Source: Pseudooceanicola antarcticus (lineage in GTDB: Bacteria > Pseudomonadota > Alphaproteobacteria > Rhodobacterales > Rhodobacteraceae). Taken from it: a DNA stretch of 39,391 nucleotides. The notes below the pieces were generated by a model, which ran no database searches, was not told where the DNA came from, and saw nothing but the letters and a program-made list of their open reading frames with translations. A program made the translations under genes and the position numbers. The DNA is taken from contig NZ_OBEA01000011.1 of NCBI RefSeq assembly GCF_900215355.1, positions 1 to 39,391 on the forward strand, given 5' to 3'. Of the stretch, positions 15,079 through 23,868 are shown one piece after another (within the stretch, counting starts at the first letter, position 1; each line of letters begins with the position of its first letter).

Positions 15079-17841
15079 ATGTCCAAACCCAGAACGGCCA
15101 ACCCGGCTCTCGCAATCTCCGAAGCCGATCTCGCCTCTGCCCTCGCGCAAATCGGCACGGAGGTCGATGACCAGCCCCTGCGCAGTTCAGCGCTCGCGCG
15201 TATCATGCGCGAGACGTTTCATGGCAGCGATGCCGGTGGCGCCTGGGACTGGCGCATGGCCTATGACATGATGCAGGCAGCGGCTGTCCAGGTGCTGCTG
15301 CGTGGGAACGGCGCGGCAGGTGACACCGCCGCTGCAAGGCTACTTGCCTCACGGCTCCTGACGGAAACCCGCCGGTCAGAGCAGCAGATCCGGCTACAGC
15401 AGTTTTCCACGCCGCTGCCATTCGCGGCGCTGGTTTTGCGGGCCGCGGCGATCCGCAAGGGCGAGACCGTTCTGGAGCCCTCGGCGGGCACCGGTGCCCT
15501 CGCTGCTTTCGCCGCCCGGGCCGGTGCCACGCTTCTGCTCAACGAGATCGACCCCTTTCGCCAGCGCCTCCTGCGCGCGGTTTTCGGCGGCGAGGTCACA
15601 GGCCATGACGGCGAGCATATCGATGATCTGCTGCAGACGCCGGTTCTACCCGAGGTCGTGGTGATGAACCCGCCCTTCGCCTCCTCGGTCGATCGCTCCC
15701 GAGACAAGCACATCGCCGCCAAGCATCTCATCGCGGCTGCAAAGCGCCTGGCACCCGGCGGGCGGCTGGTGGCGATCATGCCGCCGGGATTCACGCCCGA
15801 ACGCGATGCCGCGCATTGGTCCCGCGCCTGCGGTCTCCTGACGCCGCGATTGGCGCTGACGATGCCGGGACAGGTCTATCGCAAGCTCGGCACCTCTGTC
15901 GAAACCCAGCTGATGGTCTTCGACAAGGTGCAGGAGGACGGCGAAATGATCCGCGCCAGTGTCCGGGACTTGGATGAAGCCCTTCCTTTTGTCGACGCAG
16001 TTGCCGCGACCCGGCCCGAGATGCGCCCCGTCCAACGGGCTGAAGCGATCCCTCATGCGCGACCGATCGTTCCATCATCTGCCCCGCGCAAGACCGCTGC
16101 TGCGCCTGTCGCCGCCTCCAAATCTCGGGCCAATGCCGTTGTCCCGCTCACTTTCAAGAGCCTCGATATCCCGCGCGACAACACGCCCATCTCGGACATC
16201 TATGCGCGCTACCGTCCGCAGCGGATCGAGATCGCGGGTGCGCAAGAACATCCCACGCCGCTCGTCGAGAGCATCGCCATGGCCTCGGTTGCCCCGCCCA
16301 TGCCCTCAAACACGGGCAGTGATGACTTGCGCCTGCCCGCACGGTTGATCGAGGAGGGACATCTCTCCGAGGCGCAGCTGGAAACCATCATCATGGCGCA
16401 TGACGCCCATGGGCGCGACCTGCCGGGTCGGTTCGCGATCGATGACGACCAGACCAAGCTGACGCGCGCCGATGATGATCCAGACGCACGTGCCTATCGC
16501 CTTGGCTATTTCCTCGGCGACGGCACCGGTTGCGGCAAGGGGCGCGAATGCGCGGGGCTCATTCTCGTGAACTGGCTGGCCGGGCGCAGAAAGGCGATCT
16601 GGGTTTCCAAATCCGCCACGCTCATCGAGGACGCCATCCGCGACTGGACCGATCTCGGCGGCTCGCCAGCCGACATCCAGCCGCTCTCAAAATGGAAACC
16701 GGATCAGCCCGTCCCGATGGGCGACGGTATCCTCTTCGTCACCTACGCCACGCTGCGGTCCGCGGGCAAATGTGGCACCACGCGACTGAGCCAGACCCTC
16801 GACTGGATGGGCGAAGACTTCGACGGCGTACTGGCCTTTGATGAGGCCCATGCCATGCAGAACGCGGCCGGGTCCGAGCAGGGCAGGGGGGTCAAACCCT
16901 CCCAGCAGGGCCTTGCAGGCCTGCGGCTGCAACTGGCAGCACCCCGCGCTCGCGTCTTCTACATTTCGGCCACGGGTGCCACGAGCGTGCACAACTTGGC
17001 CTATGCCGCGCGTCTTGGTCTCTGGGGGCAGGGGCCGGAATACCCCTTCCCAAGCCGCGAGAGCTTCGTTTCTGCGATGGAAGCTGGCGGTGTCGCCGCC
17101 ATGGAGGTGGTCGCGCGCGATCTCAAGACGCTCGGCCTCTACACGGCCCGCGCCCTCAGCTTCGATGGCGTGGAGTATGACGTGCTCGAACACGCGCTCA
17201 CCCCGGCCCAGATCGAGATCTACGACGCCTATGCGGGAGCCTTTCGCACAATCCACCACAATCTCGAAGCCGCTTTGACAGCCACCGGCGTCAACGATGC
17301 CTCGGGAGAGACCAATGCCTCGGCAGCACGCGCCTCGGCCAAGTCCCGCTTCGAGAGCACAAAGCAGCGTTTCTTCAATCATCTGCTGATGGGCATGAAG
17401 GCCCCGACCATCATCCACGCCATCGCGGACGATCTGGCGGCAGGCAAGGCTTGCGTCATCCAGGTGGTCTCGACGGGTGAGAGCCTGTTGAAGCGTCGGC
17501 TTGAGACGATGGACCCGGAGGATGAACTCGTCGAGGGTGCCTTGACGCCACGCGACTATGTTCTCGCCTTCCTCGAACAGGCTTTTCCGATCCATGCCCA
17601 AAAGCTCGTGGAGATCGACGGCAACATGGTGGCTGAGCCGCTTCGGGATGAAACTGGCGCGCTGGTCGTCTCGCGCGAGGCGCTCGCTCTGCGTGACGCG
17701 GCCATGATGGAGTTGATGACGCTGGCGCCGATCCCCTCGGCGCTGGATCAGATCCTCTGGGCCTTTGGCGACGAGGCCGTGGCAGAAGTCACGGGGCGGT
17801 CCATCCGGTTCTGTCGCAAACTTTACCGAGTGTCGGCATAG
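15079..17841 (+). CDS. Methylase plus strawberry-notch helicase-like protein, 3' truncated by IS6
   Basis: A plasmid-type fusion protein. An N-terminal methyltransferase domain shows EPSAGTG (133-139) and NPPF (197-200), as in N6-adenine methylases. A strawberry-notch-type ATPase domain follows, with Walker A GDGTGCGKGRE from residue 480 and DEAH at 588-591. Relatives of this architecture run to about 1400 residues or more with a C-terminal helicase half. Here the frame is cut at 17806 by the IS6 end, and the last 12 residues are read from the insertion. The product is thus truncated and probably inactive as a helicase. ATG 15079 follows AAAGGAAAATCCCC. Confidence 0.85.
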   Translation: MSKPRTANPALAISEADLASALAQIGTEVDDQPLRSSALARIMRETFHGSDAGGAWDWRMAYDMMQAAAVQVLLRGNGAAGDTAAARLLASRLLTETRRSEQQIRLQQFSTPLPFAALVLRAAAIRKGETVLEPSAGTGALAAFAARAGATLLLNEIDPFRQRLLRAVFGGEVTGHDGEHIDDLLQTPVLPEVVVMNPPFASSVDRSRDKHIAAKHLIAAAKRLAPGGRLVAIMPPGFTPERDAAHWSRACGLLTPRLALTMPGQVYRKLGTSVETQLMVFDKVQEDGEMIRASVRDLDEALPFVDAVAATRPEMRPVQRAEAIPHARPIVPSSAPRKTAAAPVAASKSRANAVVPLTFKSLDIPRDNTPISDIYARYRPQRIEIAGAQEHPTPLVESIAMASVAPPMPSNTGSDDLRLPARLIEEGHLSEAQLETIIMAHDAHGRDLPGRFAIDDDQTKLTRADDDPDARAYRLGYFLGDGTGCGKGRECAGLILVNWLAGRRKAIWVSKSATLIEDAIRDWTDLGGSPADIQPLSKWKPDQPVPMGDGILFVTYATLRSAGKCGTTRLSQTLDWMGEDFDGVLAFDEAHAMQNAAGSEQGRGVKPSQQGLAGLRLQLAAPRARVFYISATGATSVHNLAYAARLGLWGQGPEYPFPSRESFVSAMEAGGVAAMEVVARDLKTLGLYTARALSFDGVEYDVLEHALTPAQIEIYDAYAGAFRTIHHNLEAALTATGVNDASGETNASAARASAKSRFESTKQRFFNHLLMGMKAPTIIHAIADDLAAGKACVIQVVSTGESLLKRRLETMDPEDELVEGALTPRDYVLAFLEQAFPIHAQKLVEIDGNMVAEPLRDETGALVVSREALALRDAAMMELMTLAPIPSALDQILWAFGDEAVAEVTGRSIRFCRKLYRVSA

Positions 17842-18622
17842 CCTGATCTGCGGACAGAATTATGCTGCGAGCTCCGCGAAGGTCTGGAATGCGGTTGCGC
17901 CGTTGGCCGCGATTTGGCCTTTGCGGATCATGTGGGCGGTCTCGATCCCGGCGAGGGTGGCGGCCGCCGAATGGAAAGCCTTGAAGCCCATCATCGGTCG
18001 GGTGATCCGCTTGATGAAGCGGTGGTCTTGTTCCAGTATGTTGTTGAGATATTTGACCTGCCGCACCGTGATGGTGCGCCCGTTGCCAGTGAACTTCAGG
18101 ATCACGTTCACCGCCTGCAGGCCGGCTAGGTTGGCACCGCTCTTGTCGATCACAATCCGGTCCGGCACGCCGTTGGTGCCGATCGCTCGCTTGAAGAAGC
18201 GCCGGGCAGCGGACAGATCTCGGCGATTGGAAAGCAGGAAATCAAGCGTTTGGCCGTCGCGATCCACGGCCCTGTAAAGATAGGTCCATTTTCCCTTCAC
18301 CCTGATGTAGGTCTCGTCCATCCGCCAGGATGTGGCGGTCGGCCGCTTCCTCGCTTGCGCCCGGGCGGCGATCAGCGGCGCAAACTTTACCACCCAACGG
18401 TTCAGCGTGGCATGGTCGACCTTCACCCCGCGCTCTGCCATGATCTCCTCCAAGTCACGGTAGGAGACGGCGTAGCGGAGGTAGAAGAAAACCGCGTGAA
18501 GGATCACGGACTTCGGATAATGCATGCCCTTGAACTCGATCACGCCAACCGCCCTTTGCCAACTCCCTGACAACGCGGACATATCACGTGCGCAAAGAAA
18601 GTCGAAAGTTTGCGACAGTACC
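17807..18622 (-). mobile_element. IS6-family insertion sequence (816 bp)
   Basis: The ends are GGTTCTGTCGCAAA (17807-17820) and TTTGCGACAGTACC (18609-18622), 14-bp terminal inverted repeats with one mismatch. They are of the IS6/IS26 type and flank a complete transposase. The 8-bp flanks differ (GTCCATCC and CATTGTGC), so there is no target duplication. This points to a deletion or co-integrate rearrangement rather than a simple insertion. Confidence 0.88.
17860..18582 (-). CDS. IS6-family transposase
   Basis: A complete DDE transposase of 240 residues. It has the family N-terminus FKGMHYPKSVILHAVFFYLR and YAVSYRDLEEIMAERG. The catalytic triad lies in WRMDETYIRVKGKWTYLYRA (Asp), RIVIDKSGAN (Asp) and YLNNILEQDHRFIKR (Glu). 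IS6 elements move by replicative co-integration, often joining replicons or deleting DNA next to themselves, which fits the unequal flanks. Confidence 0.93.
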   Translation of the reverse strand: MSALSGSWQRAVGVIEFKGMHYPKSVILHAVFFYLRYAVSYRDLEEIMAERGVKVDHATLNRWVVKFAPLIAARAQARKRPTATSWRMDETYIRVKGKWTYLYRAVDRDGQTLDFLLSNRRDLSAARRFFKRAIGTNGVPDRIVIDKSGANLAGLQAVNVILKFTGNGRTITVRQVKYLNNILEQDHRFIKRITRPMMGFKAFHSAAATLAGIETAHMIRKGQIAANGATAFQTFAELAA

Positions 18623-19980
18623 CATTGTGCGACAGGGCTTCGGCGCAGGCCGCCTCGACCGCATCAATCCCGTCGGTCAGCACGGCGCTCAGAATGTCGA
18701 CCATCTGCCGGTCACCGCCCGGCTGGCGTTCCAGCTTGCGCCACACGCGGCGGATCGGCACCGGCAGCTCCCATTCCTTGAAGGGGGTCCCGTTGCGCAG
18801 GGCGCCGGGTTTGCGGGCCAGAACAGGTAGGTAATGCAAGGGATCGAAGATGGTTTTGTCGCGTCCGAAGGCACGCTCGTGTTGGCCAACAATCTGGCCG
18901 TCCTGCTAGCATTCCAGCCGGGCGGCATAGGCCCTGATCTCGACCGGCCGCCCCACGGCACGAGCATCAACCGAGTATCGGTTCTTGTCGAACCGCACGA
19001 GGCAGGTCTTGGACACCGAGGCCGCAACCGCATGGAATCCATCAAAGGGACCGACATAGGGCACAAGGCTCGGACGCTCTTCTTCGAACACCTCCCAGAT
19101 CGTTCGGTCGCGCATTTCCGGGTGATTGTTCGCCTTGGCATAATCCCGGCACCGGTCTTCCAGCCAGGCGTTCAGCTCGGCATAGGATTTGAACTTCGGA
19201 CGCGGCACGAAGAAGCGCCGCCGGATCACGCCCACCTGGTTCTCGACTTGCCCTTTCTCCCAGCCCGAGGCCGGGGTGCAGGCAACAGGGTCGACCAGGT
19301 AATGGCCGCACATCTGCTGGAACCGCCGGTTATAGGCGCGATCCTTGCCGACGAAGATCGCATCGACCGCCGTCTTCATATTGTCGTATATCCCCCGGGC
19401 GCAGGCTCCGCCGAAGAACGCGAACGCCTTGTCGTGGGCGTCGAATACCATCTCTTGCGTCTCGCGCGGATAGGCCCGCACAAACGGCATCCGGCTGTGG
19501 CTCAGGCGCACATGCGCAACCTTCACCGTCGTGGTGACGCCATCAATCAGGACAACCTCGTGGCTCCAGTCGAACTGATAGGCTTCGCCCGGATCGAAGC
19601 TCAGCGGCACATAGGCGGCGGCGGAAGCTTCCCGGGTCGCCTTCGACCAACTCGCCGCATAGCGCCGCACCGCATCATAGCTGCCGTCATAACCCAGGTT
19701 GCGTAGCTCTTCGTAAAATCCGAACCAGTGTCAGCCGTTGGCGTTTGGCTTGCCGGTCATTCTCGGCCAGCATCTCATCCAGATCGGACCGCCACGGGTC
19801 GATCTTGGGGCGGGGCTGCGTGGACCGGTCATAGCTGAACTCGGTTGCCCCGGACCGCACCACCTTCCGCACCGTGTTCCGCGATACCCGCAGCTCCCGG
19901 CAGATCTGCTTGATCGGTTTCCTCTGGATGAAATACGCCCGCCTGATCTTCGCAATCGTCTCCACAACCAACATCCCCAA
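18623..19980 (-). pseudogene. istA: Decayed istA (IS21-family transposase)
   Basis: The reading frame runs on the minus strand from MGMLVVETIAKIRRAYFIQR (start 19980). An extra T in the run at 19714-19717 shifts the frame just after QRLTLVRI. The main body continues (EAYQFDWSHEVVLIDG, YDNMKTAVDAIFVGKDRAYN, PASGWEKGQVENQVG with the last catalytic Glu). An in-frame TAG at 18906-18908 interrupts it, reading resumes in the same frame (DGQIVGQHERAFGRDKTIFD), and it ends at the IS6 junction. The ATPase partner istB is absent. It is clearly non-functional. Confidence 0.85.
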
Positions 19981-20077
19981 CTCGCTCCCTCAAATCCGTC
20001 GAGGAAGCTTCTGAACAGAAATATCAGGGGGGTCACTTTTGGACGCCGATTACCCCAATACAGGGGTCAATCTTGCA
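18623..20077 (-). mobile_element. IS21-family remnant
   Basis: This contains the decayed istA and its upstream end. Between 19990 and 20077 there are several GGGGTCA-like repeats (GGGGGGTCACTTTTGG, ACCCCAATACAGGGGTCAAT), typical of the transposase-binding repeats at IS21 termini. The outer end is placed near 20077 (TGCAAGATTGACCCC on the minus strand), which is an estimate. The other end, with istB, was lost at the IS6 junction. Confidence 0.65.
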
Positions 20078-20092
20078 TGCCGGTTCACACGG

Positions 20093-20644
20093 TTAGGCGT
20101 TGTTTTCGGCAAGATACCGGTAGATCGTTGCCTTTGAGAGGCTGTATTCGGCCATGAGTTCCCTGATCAGAGTGCCCTGTTTTCGTTTTTCGCGCAGTTC
20201 CGCGATCTGATCGGTTGTCAGTGCGGGCCGTTTTCCGAACTGCACGCCGCGATCTTTGGCCTTTTTGATCCCATCCATTTGCCGTTCGGCTCGGATTTCA
20301 GTCTCGAACTGGCCGATGGCGCCCAGCATATTGAACAAAAGGCGGCCTGTGGCATCTGACGTGTCGATGTTCTGGTCCAGGACGACCAGATCGACGCCTT
20401 TCTTGCTCAGGGTCTCGGCGATCTGGCAGAGGTGGAGCGTGGATCGGGCGAGACGGTCGATGCGGGTGACTATCAGCTGGTCGCCGTCGCGGACATAGTC
20501 GAGGCACTGCTTGAACTGGGGGCGAGCATCGGTGGTGCCGCTGCGTTTCTCCTCGAACAGTTTGTCACAATCACCCAGCTTTTCTCGCTGCACGTCCAAA
20601 GATTGCCCCACTGAACTGACGCGCGCGTATCCGACTTTGGCCAT
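20093..20644 (-). CDS. tnpR: Tn3-family resolvase TnpR
   Basis: A complete 183-residue serine resolvase that resolves Tn3 co-integrates at res. The catalytic Ser is in GYARVSSVGQSLD near residue 10. Other signatures are IVTRIDRLARSTLHL, the FNMLGAIGQFETEIRAERQ helix, and the C-terminal helix-turn-helix LSKATIYRYLAENNA. The start at 20644 (MAKVGYARVS) is chosen over upstream in-frame ATGs because it matches the family N-terminus. It is divergent from tnpA across the res site. Confidence 0.92.
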   Translation of the reverse strand: MAKVGYARVSSVGQSLDVQREKLGDCDKLFEEKRSGTTDARPQFKQCLDYVRDGDQLIVTRIDRLARSTLHLCQIAETLSKKGVDLVVLDQNIDTSDATGRLLFNMLGAIGQFETEIRAERQMDGIKKAKDRGVQFGKRPALTTDQIAELREKRKQGTLIRELMAEYSLSKATIYRYLAENNA

Positions 20645-20768
20645 TGGGTCTCGATTAGATTCAAAGGTTGTGCGACTTTCATATTGAGACATTGATAAAG
20701 ACATGACAAGCGGATTGTCTCGATATGTCTACTTTCCGCGACTCATCAGAAGATGAAAGTACCTGCCA
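20645..20768. other. res: Presumed res site and divergent tnpR/tnpA promoters
   Basis: The 124-bp spacer between divergent tnpR and tnpA holds paired inverted boxes such as TTGAGACATT and AATGT/GTCTCGATATGTCT, as expected for resolvase binding subsites. Position and symmetry support the call; the exact subsites I to III cannot be set by eye. Confidence 0.6.
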
Positions 20769-23668
20769 ATGGCTCACCGAGCGGTTTTGACTGAGCGCCA
20801 GCGCGTAAACCTCTTTGCCTTGCCAACTGATGAAGCATCACTGCTGCGGCACTATATTTTGGATGACGATGAAATCGCCCATATTCGATCTCGTCGGCGC
20901 CCTGAAAACCAGATCGGCTTTGCGCTTCAGCTTTGCGGGTTTCGATTTCCCGGACGTTTGCTCAGGCCGGGTGAGGTAATTCCAGAAGAAATATCCCGGT
21001 TTCTGGCGGCTCAACTGGGGCTGCAGTCTGATGACCTTCTGCGATATGCCATCCGCGAGAAGACGCGGCGCGAACATCTTGCCTCCCTGCGTAAGATCTA
21101 TGGGTATGTGATGTTCAAAGGTAAGCGCGCAAAGCAAATGCGCGCCTGGCTGGACCGCGAAGCGGAGGTTGCCGTCAACAGCGAAAGCCTGGTGCGCGGA
21201 TTTGTCGAGGAATGCCGGCGGCGGAGGATCATTTTACCCAACACGGCCACGATCGAGCGGTGCTGCGCCGACGCGCTTGTCGCGGCTGAGCGCAGAATCG
21301 ACGCCCGCATTGCCGCACGCCTCGACAGCACAATGCGGATGCGCCTGAACGGCCTGCTTGCCGAAAAGGTGGACGGGCGCACCAGCCGGTTCGTCTGGCT
21401 CCGGCAATTCGAAGTCGGCAAGAACTCTGCCGATGCCAATCGCCTGCTTGACAGGCTTGAATTCCTGCAAGGGATCGAACTGTCGCCGGACGTACTGACC
21501 GACATTCCTGCGCACCGGGTCACGCGGCTTCGCCGTCAGGGTGAACGGTAATTCACCGATGGTCTTCAGGACATCACGAGCGCACGCCGACTGGCCATCC
21601 TGGCTGTCTGCGGTGTTGAATGGATGGCTGCAATCGCCGACGCCGTGGTCGAGACCCATGACCGCATCGTCGGAGCTGCTTGGCGTGATGCAAAGAAAAT
21701 CTGCGACGCGCGGGTTGCAGAGGCCCAGGCGGACATAGCTACCACATTGGCCGGGTTTGAATCTCTGGGTACGACGTTATTGCTGGCGAAAGGCGATGAC
21801 ATGGCCATGGCTGGCGCCGTCGACGCGTCCTGTGGCTGGAAGTCTCTGGAAACGCTGGTCGCCAATGCCGGCCAGCTCCAGCGAACCGTCAAAGCCGATG
21901 CGATGGATCACATCGCGAAGGGGCATCACCGCTTCAAACTCTATGCGCGGCGCATGCTGGGCACGCTGGACATTCACCGCGCTGTGGTGATGCAGCCGTT
22001 GATTGACGCGGCACGGGTGATCCGGGACAGGCTTGATATTCCCGCCGACATGCTGTCTTTCCTCTCCACGCGTTCCAAATGGCGGGGGCACTTTCGGGAC
22101 GCCGACGAAGAGAAGGAACGCCTCTGGGTGGTTGCTGTTCTTTGCCATTTGCGCGACGCCTTTCGCTCTGGTGATATCTGGCTCGCCCATTCCCGCCGCT
22201 ATGCCGACATCAAACAGGCGCTCATCCCGGTTGAGGCCGCCAGCGTCATGGGGCTTGCGATGCCGCTGGAGCCCGAGGCCTGGATCGCTGATCGCAAGCG
22301 GCGCCTGCAACAAGGGCTTGCCCGGCTCGGAAAGGCTGTGAAAAGAGGAACACTCCCCAACGGGACCATCGAGAACGGTGTCCTGCGCGTGGAGCGGCTC
22401 AAGGCCGATGTCCCGGAGGAAGCCGGCGACCTCGTCCTTGATCTTTATCTCCGCCTGCCGGAGGCGCGCATCACCGATATCCTTGTGGAGGTGGACGAGG
22501 ATATAGGCTTCACCGACGCCTTCACGCATCTGCGTACGGGCGCCCCCTGCCGGGATCGGATTGGGCTTCTGAACGTGATCCTTGCCGAGGGGCTGAATCT
22601 CGGGCTCAGCAAGATGGCAAATGCGACCAGTTCCCATGATTTTTTCCAACTCTCACGCCTGTCACGCTGGCATGTGGAAAGTGAGGCTCTGGATCATGCC
22701 CTCGAAAGGGTGATCGAGGAGCAAGCGCAGGTTCCCATGGCGAAATACTGGGGAACCGGTCGAACGGCATCGAGCGATGGGCAGTTCTTCCCGACGACCC
22801 GACAGGGCGAGGCGATGAATCTCATCAACGCCAAATACGGGAGCGAACCCGGCCTGAAAGCCTATACCCACGTCTCCGATCAGTTCGGCCCGTTCGCCAC
22901 CCAGGTCATCCCTGCCACGGTGAACGAAGCCCCATATATCCTGGATGGGCTCCTGCTGAACGAGGCCGGCAAAAAGGTCAGGGAACAATACGCCGATACG
23001 GGCGGGTTTACGGATCTCGTCTTTGCCACAACGTCGCTACTGGGATATCTGTTCCGCCCACGCATACGGGATCTCACGTCCAAGAAGCTGCATGTGTTCG
23101 ATCGGAAAGCTGTTCCCAAAGATCTGAACGGGCTGACCGGTGACCGGATCCGGGAGAATACGATCATCGCAAACTGGCCAGACATCCTTCGAAGCATCGC
23201 GACGATGATTTCCGGGCGGATCCGACCGAGCCAATTCCTGAAAGCCCTGGCCGCCCGCCCGCGGCAACATGACCTCGCGATTGCGTTGCGGGAAATCGGG
23301 CGGATCGAACGAACGCTCTTCATCATCGAATGGGTTCTCGATATCGAAATGCAACGCCGGGCAAATGTCGGCCTCACAAGGGCGAAGCTCACCACGCCCT
23401 GAAAAACGCCTTGCGAATTGGGCGTCAGGGCGAAATCCGTGATCGATCCATCGAAGGTCAGCACTTCCGCATCGCCGGGCTGAACCTGCTCGCGGCTATC
23501 ATCATCTACTGGAATACAAAACAGCTCGGAATCGCCGTCGAACGGCGGCGGCGTGATGGGCTTGACAGCCCCGCGACCCTCCTGCCGCACATATCGCCCC
23601 TCGGATGGGCGCATATCCTCCTCACGGGAGAATACCGGTGGCGGCCGACAGCCCCCAAAAACCCTTAA
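20769..23668 (+). pseudogene. tnpA: Tn3-family transposase tnpA, inactivated by two lesions
   Basis: The protein begins MAHRAVLTERQRVNLFALPT and would span about 965 residues, a normal Tn3 length. A TAA at 21549-21551 (after LRRQGER) interrupts it, and the same frame continues with FTDGLQDITSARRLAILAVC; family members have Tyr at this place, so a TAC or TAT to TAA change is likely. Near 23378 a base is missing (GLTRAKLTTP read, GLNKGEAHHA expected). The true C-terminus AGLNLLAAIIIYWNTKQLG and PLGWAHILLTGEYRW is in another frame. The DDE domain is otherwise preserved, so the decay is recent. Confidence 0.9.
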
Positions 23669-23701
23669 CGCCCTATTTTGCACTCTACCGGAATCGACCC
23701 C
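23664..23701 (-). repeat. Right terminal inverted repeat of the Tn3 element
   Basis: Read on the minus strand this 38-bp segment starts GGGGTCGATTCCGG and ends GGGCGTTAAG, the expected length and end pattern (GGGGTC...TAAG) of Tn3-family repeats. It lies just after the tnpA 3' end. Confidence 0.8.
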
Positions 23702-23776
23702 AACATCGCGGGCGGTCACCTGTCGATGCTGACCGAACCCGAGAAGACGCTGGAGGCGATCCTCGCGACGCCCTGA
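23702..23776 (+). pseudogene. 3' end of an alpha/beta-hydrolase-like gene cut by the Tn3 element
   Basis: Directly after the transposon repeat an open frame reads NIAGGHLSMLTEPEKTLEAI and ends LATP then TGA. A GGHLSMLTEPE pattern is typical of the last segment of alpha/beta hydrolases, with the catalytic His. Only 24 codons remain. It belongs to the payload side of the junction, so a hydrolase gene once stood beside the transporter genes. The family call rests on a short stretch and is tentative. Confidence 0.5.
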
Positions 23777-23803
23777 CGCCGGGCGGTTCTTCTCTTCATG
23801 CAA

Positions 23804-23836
23804 AAGCGGCGCCCGTCTTGCGAGGGGCGCCGCTTT
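23804..23836. terminator. Bidirectional terminator
   Basis: AAGCGGCGCCC (23804-23814) and GGGCGCCGCTT (23825-23835) form a perfect 11-bp stem with a 10-nt loop and T-runs on both strands. It would stop the hydrolase remnant from the left and the TRAP permease operon from the right. Confidence 0.85.
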
Positions 23837-23868
23837 CCGGACCCGCCGGAGCGGGATATCGTTCGGGC

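Larger units (their letters stand above)
20078..23701 (+). mobile_element. Tn3-family transposon, left part interrupted
   Basis: It contains tnpR, res, tnpA and a right inverted repeat at 23664-23701. The left inverted repeat is not found next to tnpR; IS21 and IS6 sequences intervene, so the left part with any passenger genes was lost or lies elsewhere. The left limit given here is only the junction with the IS21 remnant. Confidence 0.7.

Noticed and set aside
16687..17601. Long minus-strand frame opposite the strawberry-notch gene
   Set aside because: A mirror-frame artefact of GC-rich coding sequence on the plus strand.
20063..20100. GGGGTCAATCTTGCATGCC as a possible left inverted repeat of the Tn3 element
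   Set aside because: After the first six bases it does not match the right repeat at 23664-23701, it overlaps the 3' end of tnpR, and it fits better as the outer end of the IS21 remnant with its GGGGTCA repeats.
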